From Malachius bipustulatus (lineage: Eukaryota > Arthropoda > Insecta > Coleoptera > Melyridae), in the NCBI GenBank assembly GCA_910589415.1, contig OU342636.1, positions 41,865,735 through 41,929,734 of the forward strand: DNA of 64,000 nucleotides, given 5' to 3'. Shown piece by piece: positions 37,690 to 50,300 of this stretch; position 1 is the first letter of the stretch, and each line of letters begins with the position of its first letter. A model generated the notes under the pieces. That model was not told where the DNA came from. It made no database searches and worked only from the letters and a program-made list of their open reading frames with translations. The translations under genes and the position numbers were made by a program.

Positions 37690-38280
37690 GTTCAGTTCAA
37701 AATGGCAACGAGTGCACGGGGTGTGCTCGGATAATTTTATAGTAAATTCAAAGCTGCTTTTATTGTGATGAAGATTATCATTCACAGTGTGTGTAGTTAA
37801 AAGATCCAGTGTTCAAGGCAATAAATGAATTTGTTGAGTTTTGTAATAATTGTAAGAAGTCGGCAAAGGAAAAACTCGATTTAATCAAAAGATTGGATCA
37901 GCTTTTTTAAAAAACACAGAAAGTACAGGAATATTTAGTAAAATCTGAAAATGAAGACAAAAATACCACAAAGTGGTCCACAATTGTGAAGGAGAATAAT
38001 TTTCCACCTCTTATAATCAAACCTAAAAAGAATCAAGATGCTAATTTACACAGAAACACTATCACACAAAAGATTAAGCAGAATTATCAATAGCAGTGAA
38101 TCAAATTAAACAAGCAGAACAAGGAAGTGTTGTTATCGAGTGCAATGATAGTGAATCCCTGAAAAAACTCCACCAGAGAGCGGTCATTGAATTTTCTGAA
38201 AAATATGAAATTGAAATTGCAAAAAGAGTAAATCCGAAAATTATAATGGCAATTCTCAAGTTCATGGGAATGGAACGATC
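37690..38280 (+). pseudogene. LINE ORF1 relic, second family
   Basis: The frame, broken by stops, reads NSKLLLL, DYHSQCV, AINEFVEFCNNCKKSAKEKL near 37760-37880, a PHD-like zinc-finger ORF1 type. Then VNQIKQAEQGSVVIEC, KKLHQRAVIEFSEKYEI and AKRVNPKI follow at 38096-38260. The second part is the RNA-binding segment common in such gag-like proteins. It is unrelated to the jockey-like ORF1 just upstream. Confidence 0.55.
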
Positions 38281-38780
38281 ACCGGAGATCGTTCCCATGT
38301 AAACTTTTCATTACAGCATTCCCTACTACGTTGATCAGTGATACAGTGTAACTGATAGTACTCAAAATTTCATGTGAACTCTCGCATGGGAATTGACTCC
38401 CACGAACTCGAGAATTGCCGTCCTGATATGGTGTAACCAAAAACCATTGAATGAGTCTTCTGCTTTGTGACATGACCTTACACTTATCAACATTAACCTG
38501 GCTGACAGAGTACCATTCAATCACACTATCTAAGCACCTATGGAGATACAATCATCATCTACTTCTACGTCTTAAAAGATCTTAAGATCAACTACAAACA
38601 TCAGAGCTTCACAGTTGAGCTCATCATATACGTTGTACATTAATAAAATATAAAATGAACAGAAGTGGTCCCAGATTGGGACTCCGGACACTGGAGTAAA
38701 CGCCGTTGAAGAGTACCCATTGTATGAGATAAACTGCTGACAGTCAATGAAATATGATCTCAAAAACTCAGAAGATTTTC
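38281..38780 (-). pseudogene. Reverse transcriptase fragment
   Basis: Minus-strand frames read FIDCQQFISYNGYSS, FTPVSGVPIWDHFCSF (motif B; PQG is degenerate), ALMFVVDLKI (motif C; FADD is changed to FVVD), then WYSVSQVNVDKCKVMS. This is a contiguous piece of a LINE RT palm domain in opposite orientation to the ORF1 relic beside it. The catalytic motif is lost. Confidence 0.65.
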
Positions 38781-40540
38781 GCTAAATCCAAGAGCATTCA
38801 ATCTGGTAAGCAAAATTCCCAAATGAAAGACTTAAAAGGTCATTCTTGTCTCTAGCCCCTATTTTTAAATGGGATAACCTGGGATCCCTTTTTAAATTAT
38901 GAATCAGATAGATCTGGATAGTACCTATGATAGGAAGTACTTGTAATTTGTAATTTCAATGATTTTGTTTGAGCGAGTTGAAATAGCTACAGGCGTTTTG
39001 AAATAATGTGAATCTATAGTGTTTCTTCTGATCTACAGCGTTTCTGAGTGGGGTAGGTTTCTTGAGTGGTGTGAGGTTTTGAACCCAGATCGAGGTTCAG
39101 CCTGAGGGACTCATAAGGACATTGTTATTATATTTTGCGTTGAGTAAATATAGTATAGGTAGCTATATCTACACTTGACTTATCTTCAATGATACACTGC
39201 TCGCTTTTAGAGGATCAAGTTTTCTAAAAATGAATTTTCTAGAACGTAACTACTTGAGACTTACCATCATACTAGGAGGGGCAATTTCTGTACGCCCAAT
39301 TTGATGTTTTATAGTACCTTTGAGCTAAGCCAGTGCTAACATAAATGAAGAGGTCCTAACTCGCTCTGAGTTTATTGCAAAATATGCATTGGCATCAGAC
39401 ATCAAACACCAAAATCTACCATCCAACAGTTTGCCTTTGTGCATCAAAATCAGAATCATTTAGTTCCGCATCTCAATCAATTATTTGATTTATTGACTTG
39501 ACACGATGTTCAGTTCAAACATTTTTAAGGAACGGAACGGAGTACGATTGGATTAATTGATTATGGATAGGATAGGATGGGATGGATATTGTTTAAATTG
39601 TTTATTTCTTATTTCCGTTTTAATTCAAACTTTCAAACTCATTCTCAACTCAACTGACCCATCCAAAACTCAACACTCAACTGTCCTGTCCTGTCACTCC
39701 TGTCACTCGTGTCACCCCTACCCCTTCGCTTGTTGATTTTATAGACAATTCGAACAACTGCAGCGTTCGGAAATAACATCTAGTTATATGAGCGACATTA
39801 CCATAGATTTTAAAACATCCGGAAAAAGTCTACCTTGAAACTCTCCCTGGGAGTTGCGGTTACGACTTGTGATTGTGGTGACTGTGGTGAGTTGTGACTA
39901 GAGTAGATAGTACCTGGATATTGACCGATTTTTATTGTATCAGAGTACGGAAGGTTAGTGTAATTTTCGTCAGTCATCTCTTTTTTACGTTGTAGTTACT
40001 TTCTTGCGTCAAAGTTCGGTTCGTATGCAATCGAGATTCACAACTACTGCCATTGACGTGCATTTTAATTATTACAAAAGTATCTATTTAAAAATTTCTC
40101 TGATTATATAGTCGAACCAGAAATATAACGAAATTATCTAACTGTTTAATTAAAAAAATTAAACGCAAGGAAGATATGAAGCGGCCCAACTGGAAAACTT
40201 ACCCTGAAAGACAATAATTTGTCAGGTAGGTACCTATTTTCTTATATTACTAAATCTGGATTATAACATTATATAAACATCCAGGCTCATTTTCAGTAGA
40301 AATACCACTCGTGATTGACGTCGTGTATTCTCTAAACGCGATTCTTTACGGGTAAAGAAGTAAAGAATTCATTATTTACATGGACTTTTTTGGAGGTAAA
40401 GAATGTAAAGAAGGTAAAGAACGTAAAAAATGTTAAGAAAACAAACAATAAATAATGCAAATTTATGCTTATTATTGCTTATGCAGGTAATAATAATGGT
40501 TTATGTATCTAATTAATTAATACTAAATTAATACCCACTG
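38781..40540. other. Spacer without recognised genes, up to the gap
   Basis: No coding exon can be supported on either strand. It is slightly less AT-rich than the rest around 39600-39950. The string gtaaagaa recurs at 40350-40430 as a degenerate short tandem array. An unplaced 5' exon cannot be excluded because sequence is missing to the right. Confidence 0.5.
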
Positions 40541-41040
40541 NNNNNNNNNNNNNNNNNNNNNNNNNNNNNNNNNNNNNNNNNNNNNNNNNNNNNNNNNNNN
40601 NNNNNNNNNNNNNNNNNNNNNNNNNNNNNNNNNNNNNNNNNNNNNNNNNNNNNNNNNNNNNNNNNNNNNNNNNNNNNNNNNNNNNNNNNNNNNNNNNNNN
40701 NNNNNNNNNNNNNNNNNNNNNNNNNNNNNNNNNNNNNNNNNNNNNNNNNNNNNNNNNNNNNNNNNNNNNNNNNNNNNNNNNNNNNNNNNNNNNNNNNNNN
40801 NNNNNNNNNNNNNNNNNNNNNNNNNNNNNNNNNNNNNNNNNNNNNNNNNNNNNNNNNNNNNNNNNNNNNNNNNNNNNNNNNNNNNNNNNNNNNNNNNNNN
40901 NNNNNNNNNNNNNNNNNNNNNNNNNNNNNNNNNNNNNNNNNNNNNNNNNNNNNNNNNNNNNNNNNNNNNNNNNNNNNNNNNNNNNNNNNNNNNNNNNNNN
41001 NNNNNNNNNNNNNNNNNNNNNNNNNNNNNNNNNNNNNNNN
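40541..41040. other. Assembly gap of 500 N
   Basis: Exactly 500 N, a fixed-size scaffold gap of unknown true length. The open frame spanning it is meaningless. Confidence 0.98.
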
Positions 41041-41169
41041 GGGTAATAAATAATGTATGCCCCATTTTTTATTGATTGAATGAGTATTATTATTATTCTT
41101 GGTAACCCTAACCCTACATTTTTGGTTACCTATTTATTTTAAATTTTATTGTGATTATCTGGACTGAAA

Positions 41170-41680
41170 TTAATGTTTCAAATGGGACAACTGTAATTAT
41201 TATATTTTTGCAGATTGAAAAAATGTAATAAAAACGGTGTTTATAATTCAAATTTATGAGTTTTAAACAAATGAAAATCACAAATTTCAATTTTCAAAGC
41301 AGCTCAGATCGAAAACAGGCCAAGATATCGGAGAACGGTTTACTGGTCCCTATCTTAACTTTTCACGTAGTATTCTGTGGTAAAGAAATATTTTAATTTT
41401 CTTTTCTCAAATTTTTTGCTCACCGCACTTTGTATAGAAATTTCATCCACACAATAGAATACTACATGAAAAGTTAATTATATAGGGACATGTAAGCCGT
41501 TTTCCGATATCTTGGTCCGTTTTCAAATTTTTTCCGAAATTTGCGATTTTCATTTGTTTATAACTCATAAACCACTGGAACAAATTTGAACTATAACCAC
41601 CGTTTTTTTTTCCAGATAATCTGAAAATCTAATAATATACAGGTGTCCCATTTAAAATAAGAAAGTTGATGGCAAATTCC
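41170..41680. repeat. Palindromic foldback element
   Basis: The outer blocks tttcaaatgggacaactg and aggtgtcccatttaaaat mirror each other. Inside, tataggg-type blocks (ggtccctatcttaacttttc against gaaaagttaattatataggg) and gttttaaacaaatgaaaatc against gattttcatttgtttataac continue the arms. The centre is near 41430. It is related to 48991-49848, whose internal blocks have the same order. Confidence 0.7.
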
Positions 41681-42126
41681 GGTTACACCTGAAGTGTGGC
41701 CCACACCGGAAATGGTGTGGGGTTTTAAATATTTTAGTTCAGTTCGTCAAAACTGAAATCAGACATGTACAAATTTTTAGACTTCTACTCCCAACACTGT
41801 ATAAAAATGCCCTAAGGTTCTCGCGCCTCACCCTGTATAATTCGAAAGTGAATATTAGAAATTATTATTTTTTTTATAAATAAACTTACCTGTAATTTCT
41901 TGCATGGTATTAATACGTTTCAAATATGAAACTATGCTTATTGTTTATAACAAAATACGACTTGTTGTTTGGCAGTGACAATAACAGAAAAATTTTATTA
42001 CTTTAAAATTGATTAATTCTTCTCCTGGCACAAATGACAAGTGCCTTTCACTTTAGTATCTTTCCATTTTGACTTCTATCATAATAATATTATGATGATG
42101 GGTTATTATAGTGCATGTAAAACTAA

Positions 42127-43874
42127 TAGGGTCGTATGCTAGAAAATCTCATTTGGCGTTGTTAACGTAACACCGATGTCAATCTGACGTTGTTGTTAAA
42201 ATCGATTCGGTATGCTAGAAAGAAATATTCATGATTTGACACTGCTGTTAGGTAACATCATCATGTTAAAAATGTAACATGAACAATAGCGGCAACGTTG
42301 TATATTAGCTGATTACAGGCTAAGAACAATTCACGAGCTAGATCGAACCCGAACCGAAGTTCCATTTCGTAATAAATCGGCGATCCGAGATGGTCGTGGT
42401 TGATTTTGGTCTCGCGTTGTTAGATGTTGGCTATATAGTGCCTACTGAACGCATGCGTATGAGCTAGATAAACACAAAACTCGTCTACCGTCGACCGTCA
42501 ACGAACGTCATTGCCATCCGATCCTATCATTCGCCATTATTGTTATTATTGTTGTGTTGTAACAAATAATAACAAACGTAAACGTTTCAGTTTTCTTTGA
42601 GTGAATTAATTTGATTTATTGTAAAAGTATAAATGGAAGTTGTCGTGAAATCAAGAAAGAACTTCACTGAAGTTGAGAGGCAGATTTTGCTAGAAATTAT
42701 CGACAGGTAAGTTATCAATTACCTAATTATTATGTATCTTTATTGCAGAGTGTAGAATACCTAACCAAACCTAACCGAATAGTCGGTTGAGAATTTTATG
42801 AAGAGGGAGAAGTTTTTAAAGATTATGTTCACAATGTTCTGTTTTAAAACCCCTTCAGATTGCCAGAGGTGTTGCAGACAACATTAATTTCCTTAATTAA
42901 AATTTTTTTATTATTTGTTCTGGTTTGGCTCTGCCCATGGTTATACAATAATAATTATTATTTTATTGAGTGTAATATTATCAAATAAATTATTTATTTT
43001 ACACAAATATGTCTTATGTTGTTTAACTTATTTTATTTTATTGTCACCTACCCTATTTATGCCGCCCGTGGTTATATAATTATGTTATTAAATATAAATA
43101 TAAATCAATAAAACAAATTTTGTTATTTATTCTGAATCTAAATGAAGAAAATCTAGGTAAGTAGTAAGTAGAACATCAAGCAGAAGACCTACAACATTAA
43201 AATAAATATCAACTCCACTCCACCTACCCTTATGTCTCTGACCATGATGACCTGTTATATTTTTTTGCTTAATTTCATTTTTTATATCCAAATGAAAAAT
43301 ACACATCAAGCAGGAAAAATAATTTTCTCTATTTACTCCGCCCATGATATAGTTAACTATTATATAATTTTTTGAATCTAAATGCGTCCCTGCTGTGTTT
43401 CTGTAGTTAGGACTACTTTCTCGAAGAAAAATTTTGGAAATAAATTATAGTATAAAAATACTTGGTAGGTACCTACTTTTGGTAAATTTTTAACTTATGG
43501 AACAAGATTGTTGATATTTAGTTGTAATTGCACTGTAAATAAACATAGAAAAAACACTTCACTCTGGAATAATACGGGATTTATTAAAAATCTTCCTAAA
43601 ATTTGACAGCTAATAATAATTAATCGATCCATACCCTGTGATTATTGTAACATGACCATTTAACATTGACATTCAACTGTTCCTACTCGATTTTCCTTTC
43701 TAGCATACCAAATTGGGTGATTTCAGCTTTAACGCCGTTGTCAACATGAAATTTGACATGGCGATGTTAAAGCATTTAACATGGTCACGTGACCATGTCA
43801 AAGTGATTTTTAACAACAGTGCCGTTGTTAACAGCGCTGTCAAAGGCGAAATTTAGTTTCTAGCATACCACCCA
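42127..43874 (+). mobile_element. PIF/Harbinger-like DNA transposon, non-autonomous
   Basis: The inverted ends are tagggtcgtatgctagaaa (left) and tttctagcataccaccca (right), with a second internal copy of tatgctagaaa at 42212 and of tttctagcatacc at 43699. The 3-bp target duplication TAA flanks it (42124-42126 and 43875-43877), as expected for PIF/Harbinger. No transposase is seen in its 1748 bases. Its only coding candidate is the short Myb/SANT-like exon at 42633, which suits Harbinger, whose second gene is a Myb-like DNA-binding protein. Confidence 0.7.
42633..42706 (+). CDS. First exon of a Myb/SANT (zeste-like) DNA-binding protein
   Basis: ATG 42633 opens MEVVVKSRKNFTEVERQ followed by ILLEIID, ending at a strong donor (GACAG then gtaagt, 42707). 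RKNFT-x4-R/K-x-LLLEIIxxY is the start of the Myb/SANT-like domain of zeste-type regulatory and Harbinger-associated proteins, which bind DNA through a helix-turn-helix. Only 24 codons plus two bases are present; I find no following exon before the element ends at 43874. It is therefore probably a 5' remnant left after internal deletion, with the element's promoter upstream (42480-42630). It could be transcribed as a truncated or chimeric RNA. Confidence 0.5.
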
Positions 43875-44394
43875 TAATATGTCAAATAGTGGTAACAATA
43901 TTTCAAAATAAATATTCCAAAAACCACAGACAATGTGAGTGCAAAATTATTGAAAAACTATTATTGCCGAAACCAACTTTTCTAAATTGAAGCTAACAAT
44001 GTTGATATTTGGGACATTCTGGGATATTTGGATATATTCTTCTTTTTTAAAGCCGAGTAACGACGTTGTCATTCATTTTTTTCCACGAGTTTTTCAACAC
44101 CCTGCATATAATAAAAGATCTCATTATCGGAAACAATATTTATTCGAAGTGCCACTTTCAGGTTACTTAATATAAACAGGGACAAATTATATGAGACCTA
44201 ATTACCAAAGTAGGTACATACCTAATTTGATTAAAAAATGTCGAATTTCTCATTTTTATATCTTGAAAATACAAAAGTTAACTACATTTGCATGTATCCA
44301 CAAACATTCTCAAATTAAATGAAATAATTATTATTCTGCTGAAAAGGCAGGATATTTAGTGAACCGTTTATTTCACACAACCACTCCAGTGTAA

Positions 44395-47300
44395 CTATTT
44401 GTTGGGACATTTATTCTTCATATGACCTGCAAATAAAGGAAAACAATTTTAAAAACTGAAACAGAAATTTATAGGACAATTTTTCTAATAAATTAAATTT
44501 TTTTTTATTCAATGAAAAGCAAATAAAATTTTATGTCACATTACATGTAACCTTATTAAAAAATTATGAAAGCGAAACATTATTTTTCATGATAAGTAAT
44601 GCAAAGTGACATGCCATTTAGTTTCTGTAACTTTAAATCAAAACAACGATTTTCACAACACTGCTTTGTTTCCATTCCTAATAGCTACCATTATTTAATA
44701 ATTACTTTAATTAAAAATTAAACTTTAAACTAGACAGCAATAGCAACGCCTAATGCAATCAACGCCTAATGCATTCAACGACATGACACTCGGATTTATG
44801 TTTCATAAACCTGCAGTCTTATGTATTTTACCAAGTAATCAGAGTTGAAAAAAAAATCACTCCTGTTAAAATAATAATTATTAATCCTTCCATTTGACTT
44901 GATAATATAACCTAAATATCTAGTTGACAAAATCTATGCCCCCCCACTTGAGTTAAAAGGGCGAGTTTCATTACAGTGAAACAATGATTTAAAGTTTGTT
45001 GTTTCAAAAAGTTGATGGGCTGTAAAAAATAATTATTACAGAGCACAGCATAATTTTTTACTATAAATACTGTCAGACAGCAATCAGGTTTCAAAAATTC
45101 ATAAAAAATTATTTGCAATAATTAAATATATTTTTACATACTTATCCAACATGTAAAAAAACATAAACTATAAAGCAATCCTACCTTCTTGTCCACAATG
45201 ACCACATTTTCTTTTTGCCTTTGTCTCACCGTAAGGTGCCACTCTCTTGCTAGTCTTCTTATTGCTCGTTTTAGACCTGTCATTCTTGTTTGATGGGCCA
45301 GGTTTTGGTTGCCATTTTTGCCCTCTTCCACCTCCACCTCCTCCGCCGCCGCCTCCTCCTCCTCCTCCTCCACCAGGAAAATTACTTCCACTACCACCCG
45401 CATCCTGGAATTATTTAATTATTATGACTAAGAAGATAAGTTAGCCTGTTTCCAAAAGAAACCTTTTCTTTGTTGCTTAGGGAAACACAGTTTTATTAAA
45501 AAAAAAAGACAGTTAAATGCCTATTCCCAAAGCTTTACAGCCCGGTTAAAGGCTCGAAACAAAATGAGCAAATGAAAACGGAATCAATGACCAATCTCTC
45601 TAAAATAATAATTCAAACAAAAATTTAAAAAATTAAACTTTAATTTAAATAAATAAAAAAAAAGTAAAGTAAATGCTCAAAATTCTGTCTCTGTGCTAGT
45701 TTTAATGAACAATTGGCGGATGAATGGGGTATGGGGTATGTCGAAAAACTGTGAAACGGAATTGACGGTTTAAATGCACTTTTAAAATGTCAATTTGGCC
45801 AATGACGTAGAACGTAGATAATAGGGGCAAAAAAAAACCTTCCGCAACCCTAACATCTCAGCCAGTGGAATATGAAAAAAATTAGATAGCATTAAAAAAG
45901 TAGCTACATCAATGGTACGTACAAAGTTGAGCTCTGTACCTCAAACTGAGATAATAAAAAAATGGCGAAAAAAGTTTTCTTTGACACCCTGTATCTCAAA
46001 AGCGGTGCATTTGTGAAGTAACGTTTATATAGGAATTTTTTCCCTAGAATGAGTCAAGCATAACCCTGTATAATTTTTACTTATACCCTCTTTTCCCATA
46101 CATCTGCCAATTCAACTTTTGAAATGGAAATTATCACAATTTTAACACTGACAGTTCACAATTATTACTTTATTGATGATAAATTTAAAAGTAGTAAACA
46201 ACTTCGATAATCCATCAATGCATATACAAGGTGTTGTATAAAAGTAGGTCAAGCTTTTAATAAAACTTACATCATCATCCTTCCACTTGAAGAAACCGCA
46301 AGACTGATCAATGGGTTTTGAACAGCAGTAGAACTTCCTTCCGATATTAGGCCCTGCTTTACTTACAGTCCTCTCAACTGCATCCAGGCCACAATTACAT
46401 TTCAGATTTCCGTTCACATTATTACCATGGGACTGATTATTAGTGACATTGTGGGTACTGGTGGAGCTTCCAGTGTCCTCTGATGCCCAGAGGAAAAAGT
46501 TGCAGGCACTATTCTGACATTTGTAGAATTTTCTACCTTCACTCAAAAGAAAGCATCATCAAATTCAATGTTCAACATGTTTTAGTACTCATGATGATGA
46601 AAATAAAGTTTAAATAAATTAATAAATAAACAAATCTCAACAAAGTGTTAGGTTAGGTACTTTACTATGGTGGTCACTTTCAACTGGCTCATCACTGGAA
46701 TCTCCTAAACCATAAGAGATGCAGAGTTGGTTAAATTACAGAAAAGTTGCACAATTTTATGTTTAATAAGAATCTGAAAAAAATTGGGAAAAGTCGTTGC
46801 TGGAACATCATGAAAAAACTGAAAAATAAAGATTTCTTATTTTTACCATATCTTTCCATATCAGCATAAAATTGTGCAACTTTTCTCTAATTTAACCGAC
46901 TCTGTATCTTCTATGGTATAGGAGATCCCAATGGTGAGGCTGTTGAATGTAACCACCCTGTAGTTATTCATTAAGATATCATACCTTGGTTTGCCCCCTC
47001 TTTTCTGACAGTAAGTAATATAGCTTCAACATCACAAGAGCACACTATACGATTATCATCTTCACCAATCGTTTGATTCGTAACCTGACCGTTTAGAGAA
47101 GGTCTTGGCACTGCAAGAATGAAAATTATCTATTTAACACTTTTTAAAGATCTTTTAATAATAATTATTACTTCCCTACCTGCAGTGGTTTGATTATTGT
47201 TATCTGAGCTCACTCTTCTGTTTTCGGGTCTTGTGGCAGCCTCATTATTTTGGCTTTGCCAATGATTTAATGTCGTCTGAATTCTTGCGTTGTTTGGTAT

Positions 47301-50300
47301 AACCGCATTAATGTTTCTATTTGTTTCCCGTTGCCTATCATTTGTCACTGTAGGGAATAATGTTTGAATTCTTGCATTGTTTGGTGTAATTGAATTATTT
47401 CCTCTATTCGTTTCTCCTTGCCTGTTATTTGTTACCGCAGGGACATTATTTCCTAAAAAAATATTAATACTTTAGAACGCAAGATGGAATTTTGACAAGG
47501 ATTATTTATTCAATACTTTAACAATTAAAAATTACATCAAAAAGACGAAAATTACATCACAACCAAATAAAAATAATGAAAATGACGTAATCATCCCTGA
47601 TTTTCTCAAAAATTGCCCAACACAGCTGAAAAGTACCTATTATAGCACCAGAAACAGCTATTCAATTGTAACAAATGGTACATTATAATAATAATAGCTT
47701 TATTGCCCAACAGTATTACCATATTTTTTATTGTTATTTTGAAGACTAATAAAAATATGCCCTTTCAACAATAATTACTTGACAAAGCTCTATTTTTGTT
47801 TTTGACACAGATCAATCGACTTAGTTTCCTTTCCACTCTAACAAAATAATTGTGCAGGCTACTTTTTTAATTCTCAGTAGGTTAAATCTTTCAAATTTCA
47901 ACCATCACGTTTTAACTTGCAAAATTATCGACAAAACGTTTAGATTTTTATGATTGAAGGTTCAATTTTAAAACAAGATTTTACTTTCAATTACCTGGTG
48001 TAAAAGATCTTGGATTTATATCTAAGGCTTCATAAACATTCAAGTCGCATCCTCCTAAACATAAGACATTTGGATTCGGCTCGCCTGGAAAAGGATTTTG
48101 AGTAAACTTGATCTTTACTTTTTTTGTATCAGGCCTGCACTGAAAAATATAAAAATCATATTCGAAGTAATTATTACTTACAGTTCTTGATGTATTAAAG
48201 GCATAAGTAAGCTTTCAAATTTAATATAATAAATAAAATGAAAATAAATTCAAAATTAATATAATTCAAAGAGGAAATTTATGGTATTTGTTGAAGTCTA
48301 CTTTTTTGCTCGGCTATGAGTATTTATATAACCTATGGTTTACTGGTATGCAGCAATGTTCTTTTAATTATTTGTGTTTTCCAGAAAGTGTATAAAATCC
48401 CAAATTGGTTCAAGAGTGATTTAAGAATGGAAGTATAGACAAGAGTGATAGTGGGGACTGATATAAAATGTGGCCTGAGGTTGAGGATGTAAAAGACACA
48501 TCAAAAAAGAAAATGATGACTATTAGAGGAGTTGAAACCAGCCACATAAAATCATAGAACAAAAATATTATGTGATGAAAAAAACAATGAAGTATAGGAA
48601 CAGCATCGGAAGGTCTAAATAAATACATGTAAAAAGAATAGAAACATAATTAATTAAGGTAATTTGATTTGATTGTAAGGAATTAAATGATATCCAGTTT
48701 GAAATATAGATGACATAGTGATACCATTTGATTATTTAATCTTAAAGGAAGGAAGGTTGATCACACAGGTAATTCTTGACTCCTGAACTTTTGCATACCC
48801 TATCCGAGAAGCGAGGGTGGCTACAAGAAAACAACACAACGAGAAGTGGGTCCTAGCGGCATTTTCTAGACGATCATCGGGGGTAGGGGGGTGGTTGTTA
48901 CAATATTAAAGGTTAGGAGTAGAAAAAATAATATTATGTTTTATGGTGAAATTAATAAAATAATTGTATCAAAGTATAAAAATCTACTCTTATACAGGGT
49001 GAGTCATTGATATGGGAAAGTTCGATTGCACCTACACTATTAAAGATATCGAAATGAACCAAAAAGTGCTGTAAATGGGAGGGTAAAGTGCAGTTTGTAA
49101 AATTATTTTCAGATACACAGGATGGCCCAATATCGCTGTACGCCATACAACTTTGTTATTTTAAATAGGATACCCTCTATATTATTACATTTTCATATTG
49201 TTTGCGAAAAGTCAAAAAAGAATGGTTTGTAAAGTTGAAGTTTGTAATGAACGATTTATGAGTTATAAACAAATGAAAATCGCGATTTTCCATTTTCAAA
49301 GCAGCTTATATTGAAAACGGCTCGAGATATGGAAAAACGGTTTACATGTTCCTATCTTAACTTTTCAAGCGGTATCCTATTGGATGTATGAAATTTTTAT
49401 ACAGAGTGGTGAATAAATTTGATTATTTTCATCACCCGGTATAAAAATTTCAGCTACATGATAGGATACCAAATTAAAAATTAAGATAGGGACATGTAAA
49501 CCGTTTTTCCATATCTCGAGCCGTTTTCAATATAATCTGCTTTGAAAATGAAAAATCGCGATATTCATTTGTTTATAACTCATAAATTGCTCATTACAAA
49601 CTTCAACTTTGCAAACCATTCTTTTTGACTTTTCTCAAACAATATGAAAATGTAATGATATAGAGGTGTCCTATTTAAAATAACAAAGTTGTATGGCGTA
49701 CAGCGATATTGGGTCATCCTGTGTATCTGAAAATAATTTTACAAACTGCACTTTACCCTCCCATTTACAGCACTTTTTGGTTCATTTCGATATCTTTAAT
49801 GGTATAGGTGTAATCGAGCTTTCCCATATCAATGACTCACCCTGTATAAAAAAGGCAAACACAAATAAACTAAAAAAAAAACTACTAGTAAAATTTAAAA
49901 AAATCGAAATGAAGTTATCAGTTACTACTTGCTAATAATTTAGTTAAAATCAAATGAAAAAGTACCTGAGCACACTCTTCGTCCAATACTTCTATTGTGT
50001 TCACCATTCCAGGTAACCAAAGAGCCCCTTTGCATGCTGGATAACCAACGCAGGCAATATATTTTCCGGCGTTATTCTTTTTATTCCTAACAAAACAAAC
50101 TGTAATATAGTAATTACATTTAAATTATCGATGGACATAATTCTTAATAATATGAATGACACGAAATAAAGAGAAAATACAGGGAAAAATATTTCAAAGT
50201 GTTTTTCTTTTTGCTAATGGAATTCGGGTAAGTCTAAATAATTTTATTCACAGTGTACATCTAGAACAGCTCACAATACAGAAAAACAGTTTCCGTTTTC

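Larger units (their letters stand above)
41880..44112. repeat. Partial foldback copy split by a Harbinger-like element
   Basis: The two flanks of the Harbinger-like element (41880-42126 and 43875-44112) together align, in reverse orientation, to the middle of the 13349-14363 element. The right flank ends in cacgagtttttcaacaccctg, the counterpart of that element's terminus. Confidence 0.65.

Noticed and set aside
40523..41065. 180-codon frame
   Set aside because: It consists of gap N.
45247..45444. Plus-strand proline-run protein
   Set aside because: It is the antisense of the polyglycine run in Top3-alpha exon 14.
46000..46075. Two CCCTGTA ends as a short foldback
   Set aside because: Both are in the same orientation and the sequence between them is not mirrored.
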